DNA of 64,000 nt from Candidatus Nitrosacidococcus tergens (GCF_902810445.1 NZ_LR778175.1:1197001-1261000); one strand, 5' to 3'. Positions 53,043 through 62,146 are shown, numbered from the stretch's first letter. Notes: generated by a model from the sequence alone, not told the origin. Numbers and translations: made by a program.

Positions 53043-53561
53043 TTAGCGTAGCCGTATATTAAATTCTTTGATCATATGATCTTCTACATCAAATTTAGTT
53101 TGATCCCAATGGGGTGGACCAAAAAATGCTTGTACATTATGGGAAAAGCAGTATCTTTCTCTATTAATCCCCAAAATTCCCATATAAAAATCGCCACTCA
53201 TGTCCCGATCATGAAAACAGGCTAAAGCGTAGGAACCCGGGGGTATATTATGAATGGTCCACTCTACTTCATCTGTGTCTTCAGCGCTAAGAATAGCGGC
53301 ATAAACAGGTTTTTTAAGCCAATTTTCTGGATCATTATAAATAGCTATCCGAATATGCCCAGTTTTTGGATCAATTCTATTAATTTTTATTTCAAATGTT
53401 GCACCTTCACCTTCTTTTAGCTGTGATAGCTCAGGTGTATTCGCTTTAGAAGCGTCACAGCATTTTTCATGCTGAGTTGCCCATACTACTTTTATTGTAA
53501 AAAGGCTAAGAATAAAAAAAATACACAGAATGAACTGTAACCTAGTACGCAAAATATTCAT
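53043..53561 (-). CDS. DUF2141 family exported protein
   Basis: A 172-residue protein with a signal peptide (ILCIFFILSLFTIKVVWA). The domain reads IDPKTGHIRIAIYNDPENWL, WTIHNIPPGSYALACFHDRD and MGILGINRERYCFS, matching DUF2141, a beta-sandwich family of unknown role. Cysteines at C39 and C40 in the mature N-terminus are unusual. It is adjacent to ypfJ in the same direction, 32 bases apart. Confidence 0.85.
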   Translation of the reverse strand: MNILRTRLQFILCIFFILSLFTIKVVWATQHEKCCDASKANTPELSQLKEGEGATFEIKINRIDPKTGHIRIAIYNDPENWLKKPVYAAILSAEDTDEVEWTIHNIPPGSYALACFHDRDMSGDFYMGILGINRERYCFSHNVQAFFGPPHWDQTKFDVEDHMIKEFNIRLR

Positions 53562-53711
53562 CTTTAGAGTGGAATTAACCTAGTAAAATTATCAAAAATA
53601 ACACATTATAACTGTATTTTTTAGTGATCTTTATCAAAAGTATAGTATGTTTGATTAGTTTTACTAAAAAAATATAAATATACTTATTAATATAACCTGA
53701 ATTCATAATAT

Positions 53712-54791
53712 ATGAGCCACAAAGTATTATTTGCTGTTCATGATTGGGGGCTTGGGCATGCCACCCGTGATTTAGTCGTAATTCGTGCTCTTTTAGACGC
53801 AGGTCATGAGGTAGGTATCGTATCTTATGGACGTGCTATGATGCTTTTACGATCTATGCTAGCTAACCGCTGTACATTCTATGAGCTTAAAGATATTCCT
53901 AAACCTCTAGGTCGATACGCAGCTACATTCTATATTAGGATGAGCTTGGCTATGCCTGAAGTATTTTGGATATATCGAAAAGAGCGGTTGTTTGCCCAAC
54001 ACTTATGTAAAACACAAGGCTACGATCGAATTATTTCTGATAGTCGGTTTGGTATGGCACTTACTGAAGTGCCTAGTTATTATTTGTTTCACTCTTTACG
54101 CCAAATTATTCCAGGTCGTCCCCATTGGTTAGAGTATTTTGTTGAACGAAATCAACAGCACTTGTTACGCCGAGCCCAGGGGGTTTTGATACCCGATGAA
54201 GAACAAGATGGGGGACTTGCTGGAGATCTATGCCATAATATGTCGTGTAACTGGGGGGATCAAGTGAAATTTATTGGTCCTCTTGCAGATATGGAAGCAT
54301 TTAATGTAGAGAAAGATATTCGCTGTTTCATTAGTGTTTCTGGGGCTGAACCTCAACGCACTATTTTGGAAGAAATTATTCTGAAACAGGTAAAAGATTT
54401 GGAAGGTAGAATTATTGTTGCACTAGGTCGTCCTGAAAACCCAGATATTGTGTTTGACAATGGTCGAATTACTATTTATGGCTTTTTAGATCGACAACAA
54501 CAAATTGAAATGATAAATCGAGCTAATACTGTTGTGACCCGATCTGGTTACACAACTTTGATGGAACTTTCTCAAATTGGCTGTAAAGCATTACTCATTC
54601 CTACTGTAGGTCAAAGTGAGCAAGAATATTTAGCTGACTATCATCGACAAAGAGGTTATGTACATAGCGTACTACAACATCAAGTAAACCTATTGCAAGA
54701 TATTGCCATTACAGAGTCATTACCAGGACTACCTAAGATGTCTGCAACTAGAGATTCAGTACAACGATTACTATCTATTGTGGTGGGTTAA
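53712..54791 (+). CDS. MurG-like glycosyltransferase (GT-B fold)
   Basis: A 359-residue soluble GT-B protein. The N-terminal half has VLFAVHDWGLGHATRDLVV, the UGT/MurG glycine-His start, and the C-terminal half has the nucleotide-sugar region RSGYTTLMELSQIGCKALLI followed by PTVGQSEQEYLADYH. Such enzymes move a sugar onto lipid or carbohydrate acceptors. It converges with a flippase-like gene by a 4-base overlap, and an acyltransferase follows; together they could build an envelope glycolipid. Acceptor unknown. Confidence 0.82.
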   Translation: MSHKVLFAVHDWGLGHATRDLVVIRALLDAGHEVGIVSYGRAMMLLRSMLANRCTFYELKDIPKPLGRYAATFYIRMSLAMPEVFWIYRKERLFAQHLCKTQGYDRIISDSRFGMALTEVPSYYLFHSLRQIIPGRPHWLEYFVERNQQHLLRRAQGVLIPDEEQDGGLAGDLCHNMSCNWGDQVKFIGPLADMEAFNVEKDIRCFISVSGAEPQRTILEEIILKQVKDLEGRIIVALGRPENPDIVFDNGRITIYGFLDRQQQIEMINRANTVVTRSGYTTLMELSQIGCKALLIPTVGQSEQEYLADYHRQRGYVHSVLQHQVNLLQDIAITESLPGLPKMSATRDSVQRLLSIVVG

Positions 54792-55777
54792 TTATCTTTC
54801 ATGATTTTTCTACCCAGTTCTCCCCATAGGTAGAAAATCACTGAAAAACAAACAGTCCAAACACTTATAGTCCAAAGTAGCCGAAACCAAAGCAATATGG
54901 CAAGCCCATCCTGCAGATCTATCCCCCAGGCTTGAGCAGCAGTTGCACCAGAGAGTTCCAAAATACCAAACTGGCTAAGTAAGCTACCAAATGACATCGC
55001 TATTAATAGCCCAAAAGAATAAATGATAATCGCTTGATTAAAACAAAAAGAGGTAGCATTCATGTCTACCCCTATTTGGTAAAATGCAAACATAAGTACC
55101 AGCATATAAACTATTGTTATAAATAGATTACTTAAAAGTACTGAAGGTTGGCTAATTAAACGCAAACGAGATAAAAAATAATAAATTTCTAAAGCAATTG
55201 TACCGATCCAACCGTCTCTAGTAATATATTTTTTAACTATATTGACTAAAAAATTAGTGTCCTTAGTTAAAAATAGTACAATGCTACAGAGGAGAATTCC
55301 TCCTAAGGAAGCGATTTGTACCTGTGGCCAATTTGGAATTGGAATAATACCTAAAAGTAAAATAAGCATGACAATTTCCAAAGCAAGCATTACTGTAGTA
55401 CTTGCCGCTGAATCAGAAAAGCTAATCCCCTGAGTTTTTTGCAGAATATAATTCTCCGAGTAAACACCTAGGGGTAGCGTAAGGGAAATTTCACCAATAG
55501 CAAAAGCAAACCCACAAGGTCGCCAACATACTTTCAGTCCAGAAATAGCTATTAAATGACCAAACTGCCAGCCTTTCAATATTAAATAAAGTAATGCACA
55601 TAAAAATACTATAAATATTGTGCTAATCTGCAATAATTGCCAACGCTCAAGCACTCTAAATATATCAGATAGTCCAAATACAGTGATAAGCAGAGCTAAA
55701 GAAATAAGCACTAATAAAATACGTCGAGGCACCATTAAAGCCTTTGACCAGCTTAACAATAAGTATTTATATTTCAC
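54788..55777 (-). CDS. UPF0104/LPG-synthase-type membrane protein (AglD2/MprF-like)
   Basis: A 329-residue polytopic protein with about 8-9 helices. Helix and loop patterns such as GEISLTLPLGVYSENYILQ and AMSFGSLLSQFGILELSGATAAQ correspond to the UPF0104/MprF flippase-domain family, which moves lipids or lipid-linked sugars across the inner membrane. It is 12 bases after the acyltransferase gene and shares its strand, so the two are probably an operon. Confidence 0.8.
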   Translation of the reverse strand: MKYKYLLLSWSKALMVPRRILLVLISLALLITVFGLSDIFRVLERWQLLQISTIFIVFLCALLYLILKGWQFGHLIAISGLKVCWRPCGFAFAIGEISLTLPLGVYSENYILQKTQGISFSDSAASTTVMLALEIVMLILLLGIIPIPNWPQVQIASLGGILLCSIVLFLTKDTNFLVNIVKKYITRDGWIGTIALEIYYFLSRLRLISQPSVLLSNLFITIVYMLVLMFAFYQIGVDMNATSFCFNQAIIIYSFGLLIAMSFGSLLSQFGILELSGATAAQAWGIDLQDGLAILLWFRLLWTISVWTVCFSVIFYLWGELGRKIMKDN

Positions 55778-55789
55778 TACTGGGTTATC

Positions 55790-57121
55790 CTAGGAAGGTA
55801 ATACGGCTTTATGGAGAGCAGGTAATAACCCAAGATCATAAGCGCGAGGTATTCCCACCGTCTCTAGTAATTCAGTACGTAGATATTCAAGTAGCGTTGA
55901 TGCTCCATTAGGAAGCCATGGTGGGGGCATATCTGGATCAATGATATGTAATAAATCTCCTTCCATAGCAAAAAATTTTTGCTGCTTACCCCAAGTTAAA
56001 ATATCCAGAATGCGTAATTTACAGCTTTCTTTATTTTCCAAACAGGGATCAATAGGAATTTTCGCTTGTTGGCAGCGTTGGGCAGCAGCATATACATGCT
56101 CAAACATCTCTACTTCAGACCAATAATTTTTTGAATTAAAGTAGTTAAGATGCAGAAAGCCGAAAGCTAATTGACTGCCAGTTACCCGGCAACCAGCCCA
56201 TACAGATCGTGTTACTTGATCATCGATAATATGTTTAGGTAGCTTTTCTAGCTCTGAGAGCTCAGGCTGAATATCAATAAATATTCTTTGTTTTTGGATA
56301 GTAAGACTATCGTATGTAATTGAGATAGGAAGCACATGAACAGGATTACTAGAACGGGTAATGAGGTCGTATAGAGCTGATCTAGGTCGTTGCAAGGAGC
56401 CGTCTAAAGAAAGCTGTCCTTCTGGTTCTAATAAAATGACCTGATCATGATTTAGCATCTGTACAAAAAAATCTATTTGCTGATCAATTAAACTATTAAG
56501 AAAAGGTTTAAGGCGAGTAAATACTTTTATTTGGAAATGCCGATACCCATAACGATCTTGCCACAAGATATATTCATGTTTTTTTAATAATTCTTTTACT
56601 GTAGTTGTATTTGGATTAAACCCTAGTTTAGCTGCATAATAGGTTAGAGATTTTGGGCGCAATACTTCAACGATAGGCATATCGCCTAGATAATCAATAA
56701 CCTCATGTAATACACTTGCTAATCCACGTCCATGGGTACGTTGTAATGGGTAAGTCCCTACAAGAAAAGGGCGTAAATAAATAAAACCTAAGAAATATCG
56801 TACAAATCCAGGCCAGCAATGCAAATAGTTAGCTAAAAATCGTTTTTCAAAAAGATCTTCCCGTGCTGCAAAAGAAGGTAAGGGAGCAACAATTCCTCCG
56901 TTTTTACGGAGTAATAATTTTGAAGCTACAAGAGGACCATCATTATCCCTACGATGATTACTGACTGCAAGGGTACCAGAAGTTTGGCTATAGTGTTCAA
57001 GACCGGTGATAAAACAAGGATATAATCGGCAAACAATTAAATCAGTCATTGTCCACATAAACCGTGCCCAAAGAGATGGTTTTTGGTTTCTGGCAGGAAA
57101 TTGATGAGCAGAGAAGCTCAT
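55790..57121 (-). CDS. PlsC-type acyltransferase
   Basis: A 443-residue protein with the PlsC/LPLAT domain: motif I SNHRRDNDGP (NHxxxxD-like), a later motif LRPFLVGTYPLQRTHGRG and the EPEGQLSLDG strand, motif III. There is a C-terminal extension of about 170 residues without recognised domain. Such enzymes acylate glycerophosphate or lipid sugars. It is followed by the flippase-like gene (12 bases), consistent with envelope lipid modification. Substrate unknown. Confidence 0.8.
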   Translation of the reverse strand: MSFSAHQFPARNQKPSLWARFMWTMTDLIVCRLYPCFITGLEHYSQTSGTLAVSNHRRDNDGPLVASKLLLRKNGGIVAPLPSFAAREDLFEKRFLANYLHCWPGFVRYFLGFIYLRPFLVGTYPLQRTHGRGLASVLHEVIDYLGDMPIVEVLRPKSLTYYAAKLGFNPNTTTVKELLKKHEYILWQDRYGYRHFQIKVFTRLKPFLNSLIDQQIDFFVQMLNHDQVILLEPEGQLSLDGSLQRPRSALYDLITRSSNPVHVLPISITYDSLTIQKQRIFIDIQPELSELEKLPKHIIDDQVTRSVWAGCRVTGSQLAFGFLHLNYFNSKNYWSEVEMFEHVYAAAQRCQQAKIPIDPCLENKESCKLRILDILTWGKQQKFFAMEGDLLHIIDPDMPPPWLPNGASTLLEYLRTELLETVGIPRAYDLGLLPALHKAVLPS

Positions 57122-57241
57122 TAGTATAATCCCCTCTCCATTTTTAGTATAAATTTTTTTATAAGCAATACTAGATTAATAAAAATTGGATTGGGTTAAA
57201 AATAATTGAAGGGAGTAATTTTACCCTAAAAATAAATCTTT

Positions 57242-57505
57242 TTAATAATAATGAAAAGAAATTTCAGGTACTTCAGTAGAAAGTGCTTTCATGGTTTCAA
57301 TAAGCGATTGAAAAGTATCGATCTGCTCTGTGCTCATATTGTTAAATTTAATATCTAATGGTAATGATGCCTCCCCACTAAAAAAATCATAGAGTGCATC
57401 TAAATTATTACCAAAGTAGTTAGGTATTGCTATTTTTATTTTTAATTGAGTATAAAAATCATTAAAGGTTTTTATTTCTGAAAAATCTATGGAGATATTA
57501 TTCAT
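57242..57505 (-). CDS. Barstar-like ribonuclease inhibitor
   Basis: An 87-residue cytosolic protein of the barstar family. The binding helix reads IPNYFGNNLDALYDFFSG: Tyr30, Asp36 and Asp40 match barstar Tyr29, Asp35 and Asp39, which plug the barnase active site; Trp38 of barstar is Tyr39 here. It starts 14 bases after the stop of the barnase gene, in the same direction, as an immunity partner would. The C-terminal ETMKALSTEVPEISFHYY matches the last helix and strand. It protects the cell from its own RNase. Confidence 0.92.
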   Translation of the reverse strand: MNNISIDFSEIKTFNDFYTQLKIKIAIPNYFGNNLDALYDFFSGEASLPLDIKFNNMSTEQIDTFQSLIETMKALSTEVPEISFHYY

Positions 57506-57519
57506 TAATTTGTGATTAA

Positions 57520-58182
57520 TTACTGAGGCTGAAACGTTTCATAATGATCTTGGGTAATAAAAATTAGACCATCAGAACTATAAATAAGACGATCTGCTCC
57601 TCTGCGACCACATTGATAGTTTAAATCGGCTTCAAAGTAAGCTCTCCCCCTACTCATAGGAAGTCGCTTTTCCCTATTTCCAAAACGATCTCCTCCAATG
57701 GCATGATTAGGAAGAATATCACAGAGATTTCCTTTGCTTGGGATCCAACCCAAATGCCTTGCTTGGTTTTTTGTAAGGTAATAATCGGGTAATCTTCTAT
57801 ATTCTTTCAAATAAGCAACTACTGCAGCTGGTTGAGTGAGTTGTGTTATTTCTTGATATTGTAAATTATGGTTAAGTTTTTGATTATTTTGCCCCGTTAT
57901 GTTTTGTACTACTTGAGTTAAATTCTCACTCTTTTCTTTTATATTTTCAAAAAAATCTGGATAATCTCTCTTGATCGTTTCTTGTATAGATTGAGTTAGC
58001 TGCCCAATTTTTTCCTGTCCCTCTATTATAAGGGCTTTCAAGTTTTGAGAAACTTGATCAGATTCTTCTGTAGTGTCTTGATTAGAATAGTGATGCCTTT
58101 TTCCAATAGCTGTTGAGTGAAAGCAACCTAAGCTAAGACTTATAATAATAATTAGTAAAAAATTATCTGTTCTGGCTTGCAT
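57520..58182 (-). CDS. Exported barnase-family ribonuclease
   Basis: A 220-residue protein with an N-terminal hydrophobic signal (residues 8-20, ending LSLGC, a borderline lipobox), a helical and coiled region at about 40-110, and a complete barnase domain at about 112-220. Catalytic residues align with barnase: Lys138 (K27), Glu184 (E73), Arg194 (R83), Arg198 (R87) and His213 (H102), with identical spacings 46, 10, 4 and 15. It cleaves RNA after guanosine. The extension of about 90 residues before the RNase domain is not in Bacillus barnase. The adjacent barstar gene suggests self-protection. Delivery outside the cell is inferred. Confidence 0.92.
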   Translation of the reverse strand: MQARTDNFLLIIIISLSLGCFHSTAIGKRHHYSNQDTTEESDQVSQNLKALIIEGQEKIGQLTQSIQETIKRDYPDFFENIKEKSENLTQVVQNITGQNNQKLNHNLQYQEITQLTQPAAVVAYLKEYRRLPDYYLTKNQARHLGWIPSKGNLCDILPNHAIGGDRFGNREKRLPMSRGRAYFEADLNYQCGRRGADRLIYSSDGLIFITQDHYETFQPQ

Positions 58183-58376
58183 ACTATTTATTTTTATTAA
58201 CTTTTTTTAAAGTTCTGGAAGATAGGACAGCATAAATAACGGATTATAGCAGAATACTCATATAAGATATAAAAGGAGCCGTTTTTCATTTTTTTAGACT
58301 AAGAGCACGATGTCATCATGCATAGTGCATAAACAGTATTCATATCATATAAACTACTAAAATTAAGGAGAAGAAG

Positions 58377-59162
58377 ATGGGGTTTCTAGCTAATAAGAAA
58401 GCTCTGATTATCGGAATTGCAAGCGCTAGATCAATTGCTTGGGGTGTTGCTCAAGCAATGCACCGAGAGGGGGCAGAGCTAGCGCTAACCTATCAAAATG
58501 AAAAACTTCAAAGTCGGGTAGAAAAACTTGCCTCAGAATGTAATGCTAAAATTACTCTACCTTGCGATGTAAGTAATGATGAGCAAATTAATGAGGTTTT
58601 TGCTCGACTAAAGCATCATTGGTCTCATATAGATATAATTATTCATTCTGTTGCTTTTGCTCCACGAGATCATTTGCAAGGAGATTATGTAGATAGCATA
58701 ACTCGAGAGGGTTTTCGCATCGCACATGATATTAGCTCTTATAGCTTTTGTGCCCTTGCAAAAGCTGGAAGAGAAATGATGAGAGGGCAAAACGGAGCGT
58801 TACTTACCTTAAGTTATTTAGGAGCCGAACGCACTATTCCCAACTACAATGTAATGGGGGTTGCTAAAGCTAGTCTTGAAGCAAATGTACGCTATATGGC
58901 GGCTTCCCTAGGATCAGAAGGAATTCGAGTGAATGCTGTTTCAGCAGGACCAATTAAAACCCTGGCAGCTTCAGGAATAGATGATTTTAATCGATTCCTA
59001 TCCTACTCTGAAAAAAATACACCCCTTAAACGTAACGTAACGATTGAAGAGGTAGGAAACACTACTGCTTTTCTTTGTTCTGATTTAGCCTCTGGGATCA
59101 CTGGAGAAGTGGTTTATGTAGATGGAGGTTATCATATTGTAGGTATGGCTAATGATTTTTAG
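58377..59162 (+). CDS. fabI: Enoyl-[acyl-carrier-protein] reductase (NADH) FabI
   Basis: A 261-residue short-chain dehydrogenase that completes each fatty-acid elongation cycle. It has the FabI variant nucleotide motif IGIASARSIAWGVAQAM and the active residues Tyr147, Tyr157 and Lys164 in SYLGAERTIPNYNVMGVAKA. The length is normal; it is the target of triclosan-type inhibitors. AGGAGAAG precedes the ATG. It is a lone gene closed by a terminator. Confidence 0.96.
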   Translation: MGFLANKKALIIGIASARSIAWGVAQAMHREGAELALTYQNEKLQSRVEKLASECNAKITLPCDVSNDEQINEVFARLKHHWSHIDIIIHSVAFAPRDHLQGDYVDSITREGFRIAHDISSYSFCALAKAGREMMRGQNGALLTLSYLGAERTIPNYNVMGVAKASLEANVRYMAASLGSEGIRVNAVSAGPIKTLAASGIDDFNRFLSYSEKNTPLKRNVTIEEVGNTTAFLCSDLASGITGEVVYVDGGYHIVGMANDF

Positions 59163-59200
59163 CCCCTATATTTTGGTGATCTAAGTTTAAAAAATCTCTA

Positions 59201-59228
59201 GAGCGTTTTTATAATTATAAAAACGCTC
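59201..59228. terminator. Bidirectional terminator between fabI and ppiD
   Basis: A perfect 28-base palindrome, arms GAGCGTTTTTATAA and TTATAAAAACGCTC, lies between two convergent stop codons. It can stop both transcripts, although no long T run follows on either side. Confidence 0.75.
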
Positions 59229-59256
59229 CAGCTATAGTTAGATATAGTAATTTTTA

Positions 59257-61182
59257 CTAAAAGCTATCTGTATATATTTTGATTTTTGCTTTTTCTTTTA
59301 ATCCCTCTATAAAGCTACGATAAGCAATTTCACCCCTATTACGTTCAATCTCTTGAGTTAGTCTCTTGCGTACATTTTCATCTAATTTATCAAATACTCC
59401 ATCTTCTACCGTATAAACTCCCAGTACTGTATAATCTCCATTACTTAAGAAATCTCCTGTAAAAACAGGAGCTCCAGATTTAGGGCGATTTGAATCATAA
59501 GCTACCCTTAATATTTCTGGGTTAATCTGGGTATCAAAAAAATTGTGGGTGTAAAATGTTTTTTCATGCCAATCTATATTTTTTACGCCAAAAATTGCTT
59601 GCGGCCACTCTCCTTGTTCAAGCTGTTTAATAAGTTGCTGACCAAGTATTTCTGCTTTTATTTTGGATTCGGCTAATATCATCTCAGTTTGTACTTCTTT
59701 GTGAATATCACTAAATTCTGGAACATGAGTAGGAATACTCTTATTAATTCGTAATACCACTAAATTATGTTCTCCAAGCTCAATAGTTTGGCTATTTACC
59801 CCTTCATCTAACACTTCTTCACTAAATGCAGCTTCAATAATTTTTGGATTAGCGATGATACCATTTGTGCCCGTTCCATCTTTAGAAAAAGGGCTACTCA
59901 TCTCAATTGGTAATCCTAACGCATTAGCAGCAATTTCAAGAGAAGAAGGATTTTCATAAGCTAGATTATCCAAAATATCTGCTTTTTCATAAAACTCATC
60001 TTCAGCTTTCCTTTGGCGATATTTTTTGACAAGCTCTTCTTTTATTTGATCAAAAGTTTTAATCTCACCTGTATGGATATCTGTTAGTTTAATAATATGG
60101 TACCCAAACTTACTTAAAACCGGATCGCTTATATCTCCCACACTTTTTAATGAAAATGCAGCTTCTTCAAAGGCTGGATCCATTGTTCCTTTACCAAAAA
60201 AACCTAAATCTCCTCCACTTCGAGCAGATCCGGAATCCTGAGAATCCTCCTTAGCAACTTCCTCAAAAGGATTATCTTTTAGTTTTGCTAAAATTGCATT
60301 GATTCTCTCTTGTGCAGCTTGCTTATCTTTTTCACTGGCATCTGAAGCAAGAGAAATTAAAATATGACTCACTCGCCGTTGCTCAGATTTGGTATATTGA
60401 GCCTTTGTTTCTTCATAAAAGGCTTGTAACTCTTCTTCACTAATAGGTACTTCTTTAGCTAGAGTTTCTCCTTTTAAGTGAAGATAATTAATCACTACTT
60501 GATTAGGTACTCTAAAATCTTCTTTGTGCTTTTCATAGAACTGATGAAGTTTATCTTGATTAATTTCAACAGCATCATTAAATTGAGCTACTGGAATAAT
60601 GCCATAGCCAATCTCTCGTTTTTGAAAACGAATTCGGGCAATATCTTTAAGCTCTTCTTGGGTGACAAATGCAGAAAGAACCAATGCAGAAATAAGTTGA
60701 TCACTTAGTATGGAAGTGCGTAATTTGGATTCATATAGTGCAGGTGTTAGTCCTTGGGTACTGAGTACGCTTTGGTATAGTCGATTATCAAAAACTCCAT
60801 TTTCGTCATGAAATGCTTGATTATTGCCAATTACTTGGATCAAGTCAGAATCGTTCATAGCTAACTTCAGCCGCCCTATCTCCTCTATAAGTAAGCGTTG
60901 TTCAATGAGTTCATCTAGAACTTTTTTTCTTACCTTAGGATCATCTAGCATAGTTTCTGAAAAAGAGTCACCCATAAGCATACGCATTTGCTGAGTGTAG
61001 CGTTGAAATGCAGTGCGAAACTCTACAAGTGTAATTTCTTTATCATTTACGGAAGCCGCAATTGTCTCTCCTTTATCTTGGAAATAATTATTAATTCCCC
61101 ATAGGGTAAATGGAATGGCGATTAAGCCAACAATAACCCAAGATAAAATCCCTTTCGCTCGATCCCTAATAGCTCCCAGCAT
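59257..61182 (-). CDS. ppiD: Periplasmic peptidyl-prolyl isomerase/chaperone PpiD
   Basis: A 641-residue protein with an N-terminal anchor (residues 12-30, GILSWVIVGLIAIPFTLWG) and SurA-like N domain (to about 230), then one parvulin domain (RRVSHILISLASDASEKDKQ to FGYHIIKLTDI, about 270-370) and a long C-terminal part. It helps proteins leaving the Sec translocon to fold. hupB and tRNA genes lie upstream; in E. coli hupB-ppiD are also neighbours, supporting the assignment. Confidence 0.93.
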   Translation of the reverse strand: MLGAIRDRAKGILSWVIVGLIAIPFTLWGINNYFQDKGETIAASVNDKEITLVEFRTAFQRYTQQMRMLMGDSFSETMLDDPKVRKKVLDELIEQRLLIEEIGRLKLAMNDSDLIQVIGNNQAFHDENGVFDNRLYQSVLSTQGLTPALYESKLRTSILSDQLISALVLSAFVTQEELKDIARIRFQKREIGYGIIPVAQFNDAVEINQDKLHQFYEKHKEDFRVPNQVVINYLHLKGETLAKEVPISEEELQAFYEETKAQYTKSEQRRVSHILISLASDASEKDKQAAQERINAILAKLKDNPFEEVAKEDSQDSGSARSGGDLGFFGKGTMDPAFEEAAFSLKSVGDISDPVLSKFGYHIIKLTDIHTGEIKTFDQIKEELVKKYRQRKAEDEFYEKADILDNLAYENPSSLEIAANALGLPIEMSSPFSKDGTGTNGIIANPKIIEAAFSEEVLDEGVNSQTIELGEHNLVVLRINKSIPTHVPEFSDIHKEVQTEMILAESKIKAEILGQQLIKQLEQGEWPQAIFGVKNIDWHEKTFYTHNFFDTQINPEILRVAYDSNRPKSGAPVFTGDFLSNGDYTVLGVYTVEDGVFDKLDENVRKRLTQEIERNRGEIAYRSFIEGLKEKAKIKIYTDSF

Positions 61183-61694
61183 AAATTAACAACCTCTATA
61201 ACAGATAAAATCGGTTTAAAAATAAAAAACTTATTTTACCTTATATTAGTAGTGAGCTGAATTGAAGTTCTTAGGAGTTTTAAGATAAGTTTAATATCTT
61301 AGGTTAGGTTATGTGACAAATATTATTGAATTAGTACAGCTGCTAAAATACAGTATGAATTATATTAAGATAAGGAAAAACTATTACTTCATAATGTGGA
61401 AGAGCTAAAATCGATTAGAAGATTCGAGCTTAAAGTAAATAAAGCATAGCAAAACTTCTTAAGTATTTAAGCTAAAATTACATAGGATACGTAAATGAAT
61501 AATATAAATATTTTTTTGATATGCTTCACTACTATTTTTATTTTATCCATGATAGTAACTGGGATCGTCACACCCATCCGAGTTAATGTTGCATTTCTTA
61601 TGCCCCATTTTAAATGGGTGTATATAAACCAGACACATCATTGATAAAATCAATAATGTTAGTGGGGGACACCTAGAGAAAGTGGAATATTAAG
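61183..61694. other. Intergenic region between ppiD and tRNA-Asp
   Basis: About 510 AT-rich bases. It contains one plausible small open frame (see the entry at 61495-61644) and a local inverted repeat CCCATTTTAAATGGG at about 61604-61618. No promoter could be assigned by eye. Confidence 0.4.
61495..61644 (+). CDS. Possible small membrane protein of 49 residues
   Basis: An ATG-started frame of 49 codons, too short for usual gene finding. It encodes an N-terminal hydrophobic stretch (NIFLICFTTIFILSMIVTGIV), then TPIRVNVAFLMPHFK and a short polar end. Upstream AGGATAC is a weak ribosome binding site. It may be a small single-pass membrane protein or chance; nothing else supports it. Confidence 0.25.
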   Translation: MNNINIFLICFTTIFILSMIVTGIVTPIRVNVAFLMPHFKWVYINQTHH

Positions 61695-61771
61695 TGGCGG
61701 AGCGGACGGGACTCGAACCCGCGACCTCCGGCGTGACAGGCCAGCATTCTAACCAGCTGAACTACCGCTCC
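61695..61771 (-). tRNA. tRNA-Asp (GTC)
   Basis: A complete cloverleaf on the minus strand with CCA encoded. The acceptor stem is GGAGCGG/CCGCTCC with discriminator G, and the anticodon loop CTGTCAC gives GTC. Confidence 0.96.
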
Positions 61772-61784
61772 GCAAGAAAACCCA

Positions 61785-61860
61785 TGGTGGGCGCTGAGGG
61801 GATCGAACCCCCGACTTTCGCCTTGTAAGGGCGACGCTCTCCCAGCTGAGCTAAGCGCCC
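61785..61860 (-). tRNA. tRNA-Val (TAC)
   Basis: A complete cloverleaf on the minus strand, CCA encoded. The acceptor stem GGGCGCT pairs with AGCGCCC; the anticodon loop CTTACAA gives TAC. It is 13 bases from tRNA-Asp and 13 bases after the hupB stop, so hupB-tRNA-Val-tRNA-Asp may be one transcript. Confidence 0.96.
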
Positions 61861-61873
61861 AATAATCTATCGC

Positions 61874-62146
61874 TTAGTTTACGGCATCTTTAAGAGTTTT
61901 TCCAGCTTTAAATACGGGATTTTTTGATGCTTTAATTTTTATCTCTTCTCCCGTTTGCGGATTACGTCCTGTGCGGGCTGCTCTATCTCTAACTGAGAAA
62001 GTACCAAACCCAATCAGAACCACTTGTTCTCCTCGGCTAAGGGTATCTGTAATTGCCTCTACAATAGAATCAACGACACGAGCAGCTTCTGTTTTTTTTA
62101 AATCACCTTTTTTTGCAACTGCATCAATGAGTTCTGTTTTATTCAT
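61874..62146 (-). CDS. hupB: DNA-binding protein HU-beta
   Basis: A 90-residue DNABII protein: MNKTELIDAVAKKGDLKKTE, GFGTFSVRDRAARTGRNPQTGEE and the C-terminal KASKNPVFKAGKTLKDAVN. It bends and packages DNA as a dimer. AGAGGG lies before the ATG. In many gammaproteobacteria it precedes ppiD on the same strand; here tRNA-Val and tRNA-Asp are inserted between. Confidence 0.96.
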   Translation of the reverse strand: MNKTELIDAVAKKGDLKKTEAARVVDSIVEAITDTLSRGEQVVLIGFGTFSVRDRAARTGRNPQTGEEIKIKASKNPVFKAGKTLKDAVN

